Assembly: GCA_018398765.1 (NCBI GenBank)
Contig: JAHBMJ010001743.1
Span: 1-26,088, forward strand
Length of the DNA: 26,088 nt
Direction: 5' to 3'
Source of the DNA: Chromera velia
Taxonomy: Eukaryota; Sar; Chromeraceae
The notes beneath the pieces are model-generated. The model made no database searches and was not told the DNA's origin. It was given only the letters and a program-made list of their open reading frames with translations. Positions 9,226-18,731 of this stretch are shown here, one piece after another; position 1 is the first letter of the stretch, and every line of letters begins with the position of its first letter. The translations under genes and the position numbers were made by a program.

Positions 9226-11127
9226 ACTAGCCTGGCCTCTCAAAAAAGTAAGCTGGTGAAGATTACCAGGCCCATCAAATATTCCTGGCCTGTCAAAAAA
9301 AATTTTGAGGGTTCGTGGATGTATAGCACGTCCCAGCATACCGGCCGTTAGTCCCGTCAAAATAGCGTGTACATAGCCTGTCAAAATAGCCTGGCGCAGG
9401 CTGGTTAGTGAGCTCGGCTGGCAGGCTCGCCAAAAATCCCTGGCCTGTCAAATATTTATGGCCCGTTAAATGTCCCCAGCCGGATAATTTCAATTCGAAG
9501 GCACTCACCTTTTTCGCGGGCGCGAGTCATATGGCGCGGCGCGCGCAAGGGACTCACCCTGGGGGAGTCACCCGTAGTGTTTGATCAATTTTTCGCTTGC
9601 GGAACCATTTTTAACGGGAGTCTTTCCGGGGCTGGTCGTGCGTGGTTGGGGCGACGGCATACTTTTTTCGCTTGCGGGACCATTTTTGGAGGTGGCTTTC
9701 CAAGGCCCCCACGCCCCCCGCGCGTGTGTCTAAAAAACGCATGCAGGCGCGTGTGGCTAAAAATAAAAGCGTCCCTGCATTAAGTATAGTAGACTAGCCT
9801 GGCCTATCAAAAAAGTGAGCTGGTGAAGATCACCAGGCCCGTCAAATATCTCTAGCCTGTCAAAAATTTTTTTGATGGTTCGTGGATACATAGCCCCGCA
9901 GGCTGAGAGTCTGCCACAATACAATACAATAGCATGTCCCAGCATACCGGCCGTTAGTCCCGTCAAAATAGCATATACATGGCCTGTCAAAATAGCCTGG
10001 CGCAGGCTGGTTAGTGAGCTCGGCTGGCAGGCTCGCCAAAAATCCCTGGCCTGTCAAACATTTATGGCCCGTCAAATATCCCCAGCCGGATAATTTTAAT
10101 TCCAAGGCACTCACCTTTTTCGCAGGCGCAAGTCATATGGCGCGGCGCGCGCAAGGCACTCACCCCGGGGGAGTCACCCGTAGCGTTTGGTTAATTTTTC
10201 GCTTGCGGGACCATTTTTGATAGTAGTCTTTCCGGGGCTGGTCACGCGTGGTTGGGGCGCCGGATTTGTGTATAAAAAAACGTATACACGCGCGTGTGGC
10301 TAAAAAAAAAAGGCTTACTGGGTTAAGTATAGTAGACTAGCCTGGCCTATCAAAAAAAAGAGCCGGTCAAAACTGCCAGGCTCATCAAATATCTCTGCCC
10401 GTCAAACAATATAGCTTGGCCCATCAAATATCTCTGGCCCGTCAAATATTCCTGGCCCATCAAACATTTATGGCCCGTCAAATGTCCCCAGCCGGATAAT
10501 TTAAATTCCAAGGCACTCACCCTTTTCGCGGGCGCGAGTCATACATGGCGCGGCGCGCGCAAGGCACTCATGCGTAGCGCTTAGTTAATTTTTCGTTTGT
10601 CGGACCATTTTTGGCGGTAGTCTTTCCGGGGCTTCCACGCCTCCCGTGCGTGTGTCTAAAAAAACGTATGCAGGCGTGTGTGACTAAAAAAAAAAGGCTC
10701 ACTGGGTTAAGTATAGTAGACTAGCCTGGCCTGTCAAAAAAATGAGCTGGTCAAGATTACCAGGCCCGTGAAATATCCCTGGCCCGTCAATTAAAATAGC
10801 GTGGCCCGTCAAAATAGCCTGGCTCGTCAAAAATCCCTGGCCCGTCAAACATTTATGCCAATTTTATGGCCCGTCAAATGTCCCCAGCCGGATAATTTCA
10901 ATTCCAAGGCACTCACCCTTTTCGCGGGCACGCGCAATTAAGGCACTCACCCGTATAGAGACGGTGGAGAGGTGAGATGCGCGTAGACGGCGCGCTTTTT
11001 TCGCTTGCGGGACCATTTTTGGCGGTGGCTTTCCGGGGCCCCCGCGCTCCCCCGCGCGTGTGTCTAAAAAAACGCATGCAGGCGCGTGTGGCTAAAAATA
11101 AAAGCGTCCCTGCATTAAGTACAGTAG
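9226..11127. repeat. Four-copy tandem satellite with nested short repeats
   Basis: Four related units begin at the shared ACTAGCCTGGCC: 9226 (567 bp), 9793 (543 bp), 10336 (384 bp) and 10720 (about 408 bp, to 11127). Shared landmarks in each: an initial array of a CCYRTCAAA motif; CCCCAGCCGGATAATTT (at 9474, 10080, 10486, 10882); GGCACTCACC; CG-rich GGCGCGGCGCGCGCAAG (first three units); TTCGCTTGCGGGACCATTTT; and a CGCGTGTG(T/G)CTAAAAA doublet spaced about 26 nt, before AAGTATAGTAGACTAG. No meaningful open frame. Units differ by substitutions and by deletions of internal blocks, so the array is not recent. It could be a satellite or the tandem part of an unknown mobile element. Confidence 0.9.
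10336..10485. repeat. Nested minisatellite built on CCCRTCAAAYAT
   Basis: Densest example of the short repeat inside the satellite. Copies of CC(C/T)(G/A)TCAAA occur near 10343, 10363, 10380, 10398, 10420, 10438, 10457 and 10476, spaced about 17-22 nt. Roughly thirty copies occur across the four satellite units. The spacers are derivatives of the same sequence, which sets it apart from a CRISPR array. Confidence 0.8.
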
Positions 11128-12426
11128 ATGGTTTTTTTTTTTTTCAAGGTCATGTTTTCTCAACTTTTGATCACGTCCAGTCGACCGATCATTCTGTAGT
11201 TCTGGCGACAGTAACGTTCAGTTCAAGTATCCGTTCAGAATGTGTTGATGCTGATGTCTTGGAAAAGAAGCTATACGCGGCCTCAATTCTCTACCACCTT
11301 CTCTGAAACAAACTTCAGATTCATACCGCGTGTGCAGACTGAAGCATCGACAGTTGTCCGTCTCCAGAAGTCGACAGAACAGAGAAAACGATGAATCCCT
11401 CATGCAAGCTCTGCTTTCTGACCGGATTTGCGTGGACTACACACGTCTGTGGTCTCAATTTGGGGAGCAGTCGAGCCCATTTGAGCATGGAGACGAAAGG
11501 AGTATCAAACAGCCTGCCCCTTTACTCCAATGACACCTTTGTCCCGAACGGACCGTCTCCGTTTTCCGACCAAACAGAGAGCACCTGTGGGAAGGTCGCA
11601 GACCCTGCCGGGGAGTCTCTAGGGTGTGAGGATCTAACCCCGAAGCCCCAACCGGTACAAGCAAGCCATGACCCCCCGGGTGGGCCAAGCCGTCCATGAG
11701 TGAAACTGGATACGTTGTGTTCTGCATGGAAATATTTCTTTGCGCCGTCTCCTTTGTTTCTGCAGTCGCTGTAGGCCTCGAACTCCTTGCTGCGGGTCAA
11801 GATCACCCCACAGAGCCTTCCCGAGCTCAGTCAGAATTAACTGGGGGTCTGCTGGAGTCCGACGTAGACTCCCTCCGGCGGGCGGAGTTGCAGTGCCCAA
11901 TGCGTTCCACTCTGGAGAGATTCCAAAGAGGTCCGCCGCGCAGGCAGGCAGGTGTCTGGGTGGAGGCTCCAGTTGCGTGTGACCTTCGGACCCCCTCCAA
12001 GTTCTGTCGTACAAATGACTTTTTTTCGTGCGGGATGTTTTCTAGGGTGCATCCTGTCGCACCACAGCCATCAATTTGATCTTCAACCCCAATAAGATAT
12101 TAACGTGAATACATCCATATGTTCTCTCGGTGTTTCGTTTTCGATTCAGTTGCTTGCCTAGCTCTCTTTCAAGCTTTCAATGTGCATAGGCAAGGCGACG
12201 TGGTGCTGGAACAGAAAAACCTCTCGTGCCTTCTGGGGTCGTGCAGTCCTTCAGTCCGTGCGCTCCTGCCCGCTCTGCTCTCTGGTCGCTTTTTCTTTTC
12301 GGTTTGCGTTCATTCTTGTTTTCTCTTCTCTTTGCTGCGACCGCGCTCATCAGACTTCCTTCTGGAAGTTGCTCTCTTGCTGGTTTGCTCGCATTTCTCG
12401 ATCTTTCTGTCTTCCTACCGACGGGA
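11128..12426 (+). other. Upstream region of the CAP gene, no recognised gene
   Basis: Begins with a run of about 14 T (near 11131-11144) after the satellite. It holds open frames without recognisable domains. One is an ATG-initiated frame at 11696-12079 (127 codons) with a hydrophobic N-terminal segment (FLCAVSFVSAVAVG). Another is an ATG-initiated frame from 11391 to 11699 (102 codons). I could not link these to the CAP gene by splicing. 12119-12426 is pyrimidine-rich and looks like 5' untranslated or promoter sequence. Confidence 0.35.
11696..12079 (+). CDS. Hypothetical small protein, doubtful
   Basis: I do not recognise this frame. It starts at an ATG and encodes 127 residues. Residues 8-27 are hydrophobic and could act as a signal peptide or membrane segment; the remainder is rich in Arg, Pro and Ser with several cysteines. 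The sequence TTTCTGCAG at 11757-11765 could equally be a splice acceptor, in which case the N-terminal half would be intron. No conserved motif supports it, and a chance frame is quite possible. Confidence 0.2.
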   Translation: MSETGYVVFCMEIFLCAVSFVSAVAVGLELLAAGQDHPTEPSRAQSELTGGLLESDVDSLRRAELQCPMRSTLERFQRGPPRRQAGVWVEAPVACDLRTPSKFCRTNDFFSCGMFSRVHPVAPQPSI

Positions 12427-13024
12427 ATGCCTGACTTCCTGTCTTTGTTTGCATCTCTCCTGCTGCTTTCCTGTGTCCTCCTCTTGGTCGGGTTGGATGC
12501 AGAGGTCCTGCTGGGCTCCAACTATTTCCGGGTCAGGAGTGGGGTCGGGTGCCTGGCGTGGGATGCCGAGCTAACCACGTTTATGGAAGCTTACCTCGCC
12601 TTCAGGGACTTCACTGGGTGCAGACCTGACCACTCACCCAAAGAGAACAGACGGCAGGTCGGAAGGGGGGGGGGGGTGCATCGTTGAAGTATCTGTGGAG
12701 TGGCAATGGAGACGCCGACTCCGTTTCTGTTCTGTTCTGTTCTGTTCTTTCAGATACAGACGGTCTGTCTCTCCTCTCATTTGAGAACTGGGCAGACTTT
12801 CGTGAATGGCCGCTTGTTCCACGAAAGAGTTTCCTTTCTGATCGTGAGCCCTGAAGCCTCCCCCGTGGAGTGGCGTCCGTGTTAGCGTCTGTGTTTGAGA
12901 ACATGTTTTCATGTGCGAGAGAGGAAGGCGTGGCGATGGGGGTGAGATTTTTTTGTGTGTACATGCGCATGTGAATGCGTGCACGTGTGCCTGTATGTAT
13001 GTTTGTACGTATGTATGCATGTAT

Positions 13025-13065
<41 letters not shown>

Positions 13066-14187
13066 CGCGCGCGCTCGCGAAAGAGAGAGAGAAACAGAGA
13101 GGGCGAGAGGGACAGAGAGAGAGAGAGAACGATTCTCTCTGTATCATGTCTTGTGTTGAGATGATCACATGCAGGTGGGTCAGTTTGAGAACATCGGAGA
13201 GAATCTGTACACCCGATGGGGAAACCTTCCGGAGCCTTCTGGGTACAGGGTGGCACAGGCGTGGTGGAACGAGGTGTACTGCTACAGGTGGGTACATGGG
13301 TGGTGGGTGGATGCGTGCGTCAATTATTTGTGGGATGAACGTATTTTGGGTACTTGATTCATTTATCTGCTTTTCTCTCCTCTACTGAAATATTTTGAAT
13401 GCTAAAATATGGGTTGGATCTCAGTCACAAGGTGAAATTCGTTATCGTTTCAGTCCTTCTCTTCTGAGACAATTCAGAGAAGTCAACGGCAAGTGACTGT
13501 GTGCAGGGTAGGAACACACACTGTTCTCTCCTCACTTGCCCTCCTTTTGTGGTCCCGAAGGAATCTCTTTCTTTTCTCTGTTGAACCAAATCTCCTCTCA
13601 ACCCCAGAGTGTGACGATTCAGGTCATGCCTGACTGGTGCATGATGCTGTATGGGACATGGCGGCATGCAGTATTGTGGGAGCAGTTGGCCTGGGGCACC
13701 TCTTCCATCCGACTTCCATGGTGACGGATAACAGATGAGTGCCCTGACTCGATGATGTGCCTACCCATGCAGCCAGTGAGTGGGACTGCTGCCATCGTGT
13801 TGCAATTGATCCAGAATCATTTGACTGCTTCCGTGTCATAGAGAGCCTCTTGTGTTTTCGCGTTCATGCAGATACGGGCCCGTCGGACACGAGTGTGTGA
13901 AGCTGGACAGTCCCGAATGTCGGAAGATGAACATCTTCGGCAGTGGAGGAGATGTGATGACGGGGCACTTCACTCAGCTTCTCTGGGCGCAGGTGTCCCA
14001 TGCGGGGTGTGCGATTCACGAATGCAAAATCGGGTACAAGGGAGGTGGGAGGAAGTGGCTGGTTGGTTGTTCGTATGGAAGCGAGAGTCATTGGAACGGG
14101 GGGAATGAGAAGGGGGCGGTCCCCTTCTCCCCAAATGTTGCCAAGCGTCTCCAGCTCCCTGTGTGTGACTCCGCTGTGCTTTCGTGA
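12427..14187 (+). CDS. Secreted CAP/SCP/PR-1 family protein, three exons
   Basis: Extracellular CAP-superfamily protein (cysteine-rich secretory, Ag5, PR-1 fold). Exons: 12427-12657, 13175-13287 and 13872-14187, joined by GT-AG introns in phases 0 and 2, giving 219 residues. The first in-frame ATG (12427) is followed by a signal peptide with core LLLLSCVLLLVG (residues 11-22). Family motifs: YFRVRSGVGCLAWDAEL (33-49); DHSP with His69; GENLY (85-89) with Glu86; WWNEVY with Glu110; CAP1 signature GHFTQLLW (146-153) with His147; CAP2-like VGCSYG near the C-terminus. The four putative metal-site residues (His69, Glu86, Glu110, His147) are all present. Several cysteines fit a secreted disulfide-bonded protein. 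CAP proteins bind sterols or lipids or act in interactions with other organisms; the role here is unknown. The gene appears intact. Confidence 0.92.
12951..13130 (+). repeat. (TG)n-(CG)n-(GA)n repeat block in CAP intron 1
   Basis: TATG/TGCG-rich sequence leads into an uninterrupted purine-pyrimidine alternation of about 50 nt (13025-13074): GTGCGTGTGCG, then (TG)n, then (CG)8 or so, followed by GA-rich sequence. Lies inside intron 1 (12658-13174). Alternating CG/TG of this length is a classical Z-DNA-prone sequence. Confidence 0.95.
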
Positions 14188-14417
14188 CAGAGCAGGAGGG
14201 TAAAAACCGGGGCACCGGGTCTGAGGGCAAAACAAATGAATTCAACAGAGGTATTTGTGGCGCTAATTTCTTCTGACTTGCATGTGCACAAAGAAAAGGA
14301 AGGCGCATCCGTGAGAGTATCAGGCCGGGCCACGAGAATGTGACAGCGAGCGAGATGGCGGTGGGGTGGCCCGGCTTGAAGAGAGAGAGAGAGAGAAGGC
14401 ACGCAAACACGCGCGCA

Positions 14418-14448
<31 letters not shown>

Positions 14449-14506
14449 GCAGAGGGAGAGAGAGGGGGGGCGGGGGGGGTGGGGCACGCAAGCACGCGCG
14501 CACACG

Positions 14507-14578
<72 letters not shown>

Positions 14579-15560
14579 AGTTTTATTTTTCTTCACTCTT
14601 TTGTTACATGTTCGTTTGTGTTTTGGTGGTTTAGGTTGTTCCGTTCAAAAAAGAGAGGCGAGGCGTCAATTGATCGGATGTCTGCCGTCATCGGCGCGTC
14701 TGATGATCCGTCATTCTCTCTTTCTTGGTTCCAGGTGTTCCTTGACCTTTCATCGTGATGGACGTGCGTGAGTGGCCTCAGTCCCTGCCTGCTGCAGTGC
14801 TTGTCTCAAGCGAGCGACTCTTTGTACTGTATTGATTTTATGTACTGTAGTCCCCCATCGATCCTTTGTTGAAGTGTACTGTGGTATCCCAGATCCTTTG
14901 TTCAAGGGTCACTTTGAAGGGTGCAAGTGCTGTTACAACTTGAATGTTCCGATTGGTTACTTTAGGTTACTTTGATAATGAGTTCACTTCATGAGAGAAA
15001 TATCAAGAGGGGCAAAGGAAAAAGGAAATTTGTGGTCGCGCAAGCACGGGACGAATGATTGAGCGGGGCTTTAGATCTTTATTCTACCAATGTAAGAAGG
15101 CAGAAAGTAGGGGTCTGAAGTTCCTCCTTGTCAGCCTTGTCCGATCAACCTGATCCACATCTGTTTGTTTTAAAAAAATATGTGATTACTTATAGTTAGT
15201 TAGTTAGTTAGAGGATGCCTAACCCCGCTAAGCTCCCGCTACTATATTTGATGCATTATCTCACATATGTACACATATACTTTCTTATTCTGTCATTCAT
15301 TTAGTTTCTAAGTACTTTACACTATGTTTTTATAGAAACGTTGAAAATACACAGTACGGTTAGGAGTAACGATAGTAGGATGGTTCACGGCCCCCCGGGT
15401 TACCAATTTCACGGTTACGGTAGTAGTTTTTAGTACCATGACCATGGTAGTGGTAGTATTACATATTTTTCCTAATACTAGTGAACTTTAAACCTGTTTT
15501 ATCTAGTTTTCTCTTCTCTCTTTCCTGGGAGACCACACCCAAGATCTGAATCCACACTGG
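14188..15560. other. Region between the CAP gene and the retroelement
   Basis: No gene recognised. Contains the CA/GA block at 14380-14577, a TTAG run at about 15194-15211, and AT-rich sequence around 15160-15500. The latter includes a small palindrome (ACCATGACCATGGT) near 15435-15450. The 3' UTR of the CAP gene must begin at 14188, but no clear end signal is visible. Confidence 0.5.
14380..14577. repeat. Duplicated (CA)n and (GA)n microsatellite block
   Basis: Two related modules, each beginning GGCACGCAARCACGCGCGCA (14398 and 14482, about 84 nt apart), continue into (CA)n. They are separated by a G-rich stretch (about 14464-14484) and followed by (GA)n to 14577. The module was duplicated as a unit. 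The many Cys/Val or His/Thr frames here are artefacts. Confidence 0.92.
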
Positions 15561-15591
15561 GAGTTCCCCCCTCTACCGCCTCTTTGGTAAG

Positions 15592-16128
15592 GTGAAGAGA
15601 GCGGTGGCAAATGTGGAGAGGGGGTATGGCATCGCTACGCCGGAAGACAAGCAGCTTGCTCAGCAGTTGGGGGGGTTGCGTGAGGATTTTTTGAAGGCTG
15701 GGAGGAGGGAGAAGAGAGCTGAGTTGACCACCAGGCTCTTTGCATTCCATTTGGAGTGGACAACGACAGACATGTTCTCTTGTTTCCGCTCCGAAGACGC
15801 TTACGAGGTGCCCACAGACCCCAGACAACCCAGAGTTGCCTTGACCAAAACCGGAAAGGGGGGAAAGAGAAAAGCAGACCACAATTCCCCAGACACTATC
15901 GAGCAGGAACAAAAACATAGGTCGAAGCAGAGAGAGACTTCTGGAATCAACAACCGCCATCTCGCTTTCACAGCTGCGATGCAAAGGGGCAGAGACGCGG
16001 GGGTCAGTGAGGGATGGGGTGGGGATCCACTGAATCAGTCAGGAGATACGGGTGCAATGGACGTTGATGAATCTATGGAGGGTCGGAGAGAAGGGAACGG
16101 GGGGGCTTGGCCCCCCCAGCAGCAATAA
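15592..16128 (+). CDS. Retroelement ORF1-like segment, N-terminal part
   Basis: Open frame of about 178 codons ending at TAA 16126-16128. The frame is open upstream to a TGA near 15547, and the first 45 or so in-frame codons contain no ATG. A helical, charged N-terminal part (GIATPEDKQLAQQLGGLRED) is followed by a basic segment and an acidic end. No recognised domain. Position just 5' of the other retroelement frames suggests it is the element's first protein or a remnant of it; a host exon is the alternative. Confidence 0.45.
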   Translation: MKRAVANVERGYGIATPEDKQLAQQLGGLREDFLKAGRREKRAELTTRLFAFHLEWTTTDMFSCFRSEDAYEVPTDPRQPRVALTKTGKGGKRKADHNSPDTIEQEQKHRSKQRETSGINNRHLAFTAAMQRGRDAGVSEGWGGDPLNQSGDTGAMDVDESMEGRREGNGGAWPPQQQ

Positions 16129-16348
16129 ACTGCAAGCAAATCCTCCTCCTCGAGGGGGAAGGTAATCAGAAGAAGCAGAGGGATACCACTCCCCTCCCCC
16201 CGTCTATGCGAGTCCCTCTTCAGTGCCTCGACTCTCGCCGCTGATCCTCTGTCGCCCGTCTCCGTCCGCCTGTCCCCCCTCCCTCACAAGAATGTCCCGC
16301 ACAGTGTGTCACCTTGAGACCAACGCGTTGCAACGCTCGTTTTTGTAG
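16129..16348 (+). other. Spacer between retroelement frames
   Basis: C/T-rich, no coding signal. AATAAA at 16124-16129 overlaps the preceding stop; whether it functions is unknown. Confidence 0.4.
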
Positions 16349-16882
16349 ATGAGTAAAAAGATTGGACACCGTCCCCCCCCCACAAGAAAGCAGGAAGGAG
16401 CGAAGGGGGCGCAGTCCAGGTGCGTCGGTCACCCCATAAACAGACGTTCTTCCTCTTCTCCTTCTCGCCATGAGTGTGCGAATCTTCTCGGCAAGACAGC
16501 TCTACTCTTTGACTCCCTTGACATGCCAATCCCTTCAGCCCCTCCTCTTTCCTCCCTTTTGCATCACTCCTTTTCTTCACAATCTCCTGACGCTTGCTTT
16601 TCTACCTTGACTCCTTCGAAAACCCCTCCGCTCACTTCTTCCTCCCTCACTTTCTCTGATAACCTGACCACTCTCACGTCTGCTCCCTGTGCTGGGCTTG
16701 CGGCCCCTTTGTTCCCTTCGCTTGCAGGCATGTCTCTGCCCACTGGGGTGGTGTGCAAAAACAGATGGTCTGTGCTAGGAGAAGAAGAAGAGGAAGATAA
16801 GAGCACTAACGTGAGTAGCCAGTCTACTCAGTCCTCTCGATCCTCACGTTTTTCTCCATCCATCGTCTCTCCCCCCACTTAG
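16349..16882 (+). pseudogene. Retroelement ORF1-like segment, Ser/Pro-rich with NRWSVL motif
   Basis: Open frame of 177 codons ending at TAG 16880-16882. Mostly Ser/Pro/Thr-rich. Near 16756-16800 it reads KNRWSVLGEEEEED, which resembles the NRFxxL-acidic motif common in LINE ORF1 or gag-like proteins. The next recognisable pieces continue in another frame (+3 class), so a frameshift or splice must lie between 16800 and 16960. A good donor-like GTGAGT occurs at 16811. Probably one piece of a broken ORF1. Confidence 0.45.
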
Positions 16883-16961
16883 CTCCTGCCCTCCCGCATG
16901 GGGCTCTCATCCGGTTTGGGATGGTTTGCCTTCTCTCTTTTCCTCTCCTCTTCTTCATTCT

Positions 16962-18035
16962 CTAGTCAAGGAATGCATTCTGCTCTCCTCTGTAATTCCT
17001 TCCCCTGGCTTCATCCTGATGAGTAGGTGGGACGGTTTGGGGTTCAAAAGTGAGATAACAAGGAAAAAGGCAGCGAGGAGGAACAGATGGGCAAAAGATA
17101 GAAAAAGAGAAGCAAGAAGAGAATTGAGAAGGGCAAAGGGACAGGTGATTTCTGACGGTGCACTGAATATAGAATGTTTGGCTTCCCGCTTCCCCTCTTC
17201 CTCCCCTTCTCTCTCTCAATCTTGCCCGTGTTCTTTCTATACCGTCTCTTGTTCGTCTTCAGATTCATGTTCTTTTCCTTCCCCCACTACACCCTCTCCA
17301 GCTCGCTCTCTCCCGCTTCTTCCCCCCCCCCCTATGAACCGTAAGTGTTTGCTGAATGATACATCCTTTCCATGTGTTCCTCCGTGCCTCTCTCTCCCTG
17401 TTGCCTCTCAGTCCGACTTTGCTGTTCCTGCTCCTCCTCCACCTGCCTCACTTCCATTTCCCCTCACTCCACCTCCTTTGGCACCCCCTCCTTTTTGCTT
17501 CTCCCTGTCCTCTCTGCCTGTTGTTCAAGCGGCCTGCAGACCAAGCTACGGTGTTCCTCTTGGACCAGGTGCTTCTTTCTTCTCCTCAGCTTCCTCTGTC
17601 CCTCTCCCTCCGCCCATCTGTTCTCGTTCAGCTTTTTCCTTCCTACCCCCCCCGCAGAGAGAATGTGGAAAGAGGGAGCAGCAGTCGAACAGTCAGGCCT
17701 CAGGTAGCAAATTGGGGGATGGGGAGAAAAGTAAATAAAGAAAGAGATATGATGCAAAGGAAAGAAATGAAAAGGGAGAGAAAGGCAAAGAAAAGTCTGA
17801 CAAGCAGGGCCGCAACAGACGGGGGGGGAATGAAGGGAGATGTTGTAACTGCAAGGCCTCTGCAGGCGGATGTCGCCTGTCATCTAGATGCTCATGCGCT
17901 AGAGGGTCAGAATCTCTCCCAGCAAGACCTTGCGTCAATTGCAACTGTCTCAAAAAGGGGTGCTGCAATAACCCCCTAAATGGAAAGAGTCTTAAATCTG
18001 CCCCTCGACGGGAGCTGCATGAAGACAGACAATAA
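16962..18035 (+). pseudogene. Retroelement ORF1-like segment with basic helix and Cys-rich domain
   Basis: Same reading frame as the downstream endonuclease. It starts with a strongly basic helical region (about 17040-17145, repeated KR/RE residues), then a long Pro/Ser-rich part to an in-frame TAA at 17736-17738. The frame resumes into a cysteine-rich segment (17838-17970) before TAA 18033-18035. The first TAA probably reflects decay, because the conserved-looking cysteine motif follows it in frame. Likely nucleic-acid binding, as in LINE ORF1 proteins. Confidence 0.5.
17838..17970 (+). other. Cysteine-rich putative zinc-binding domain of the retroelement
   Basis: Translation in the frame starting at 17841 gives spacing CCxC-x6-C-x5-CxC-x11-CxxCxC-x4-CC followed by NN. 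This is not the CCHC knuckle usual in LINE ORF1. It resembles tesmin/TSO1-type CXC or related Cys-rich DNA-binding modules in overall pattern. That similarity is a judgement by eye. Confidence 0.55.
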
Positions 18036-18731
18036 GAAAGAGAACGCCGTAGGAAGAGATATGAGCATGATTTTCTGTCCTCGCCTTCCCCCTCTTCCTC
18101 TTCTTCTGTCTCTGATTTTTCTTTTTCTTTTTCTAGATCTTCTGATAACAGGGACGAGGAGGACTGAGCCCTCATTCATGGATGCTCACGCTCTTCTGCA
18201 AGAATTCGTGCAGTGAGGGGCGGAAAGGGAAAGAGAAGAGAATATGATTTCTGGAGGAGGGGCGCTTCCGACTTCGCATGGATAAGTGCAGATCAACTGA
18301 AGAAAGACGAGAAGCGTACGGTGTGTGCCTTCTGAGCCGGTCGCAGGGAAGCCTGCAGACTTAGAAAGTGTGAAGACCGACAAAAGCGTCATGCAGGTTC
18401 TCCTTCCGACCTTCCCCCCCCTCCAGTTGCAGTATCGTCGTCCTCCTCCTCCTCCTCTTTTTCTCCTTCTTCCTCATCCTCCTCCTCTTCTTCTTCTTCT
18501 TCTTCTTCTTTTTCTTCTTCTTCTTCTTCTGCTTCTGTTTCTTTTTCTTCTTCCTCTTTTGCTTCGGCTTCTGCATATGCTTCTGCTTCTACCCCACCGG
18601 TGCGCCCCTCTACAACCTTTTCAATCCCTCAATGGGTCTTTCAGAAGTCCCCCCCTTCCCTTCTCTTTTCTTCTGCATCCTCATCCTCCTACAATGTTTT
18701 CTCTCCCTCTTACGACGTGAGGTCTGGTCTC
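18036..18731 (+). other. Ser-rich linker region upstream of the endonuclease
   Basis: Same frame as the endonuclease, interrupted by TGA at 18165-18167 and 18333-18335. From 18336 the frame is open to the endonuclease and contains a long poly-Ser stretch from TCT/TCC repeats (about 18440-18590). This may be the ORF2 N-terminus or simply a microsatellite. Confidence 0.45.

Noticed and set aside
9226-11127. CRISPR-like appearance of regularly spaced short repeats
   Set aside because: Repeat copies are degenerate, spacers are related to one another, no cas genes occur, and the context is eukaryotic.
13536-13740. Extra CAP exon in intron 2
   Set aside because: The short frame has no CAP motif, and exons 13175-13287 and 13872-14187 already join in phase and complete the domain.
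15194-15211. TTAG repeat as possible interstitial telomere
   Set aside because: Only about four copies of a four-base unit, not matching the usual TTTAGGG or TTAGGG types of alveolates and algae.
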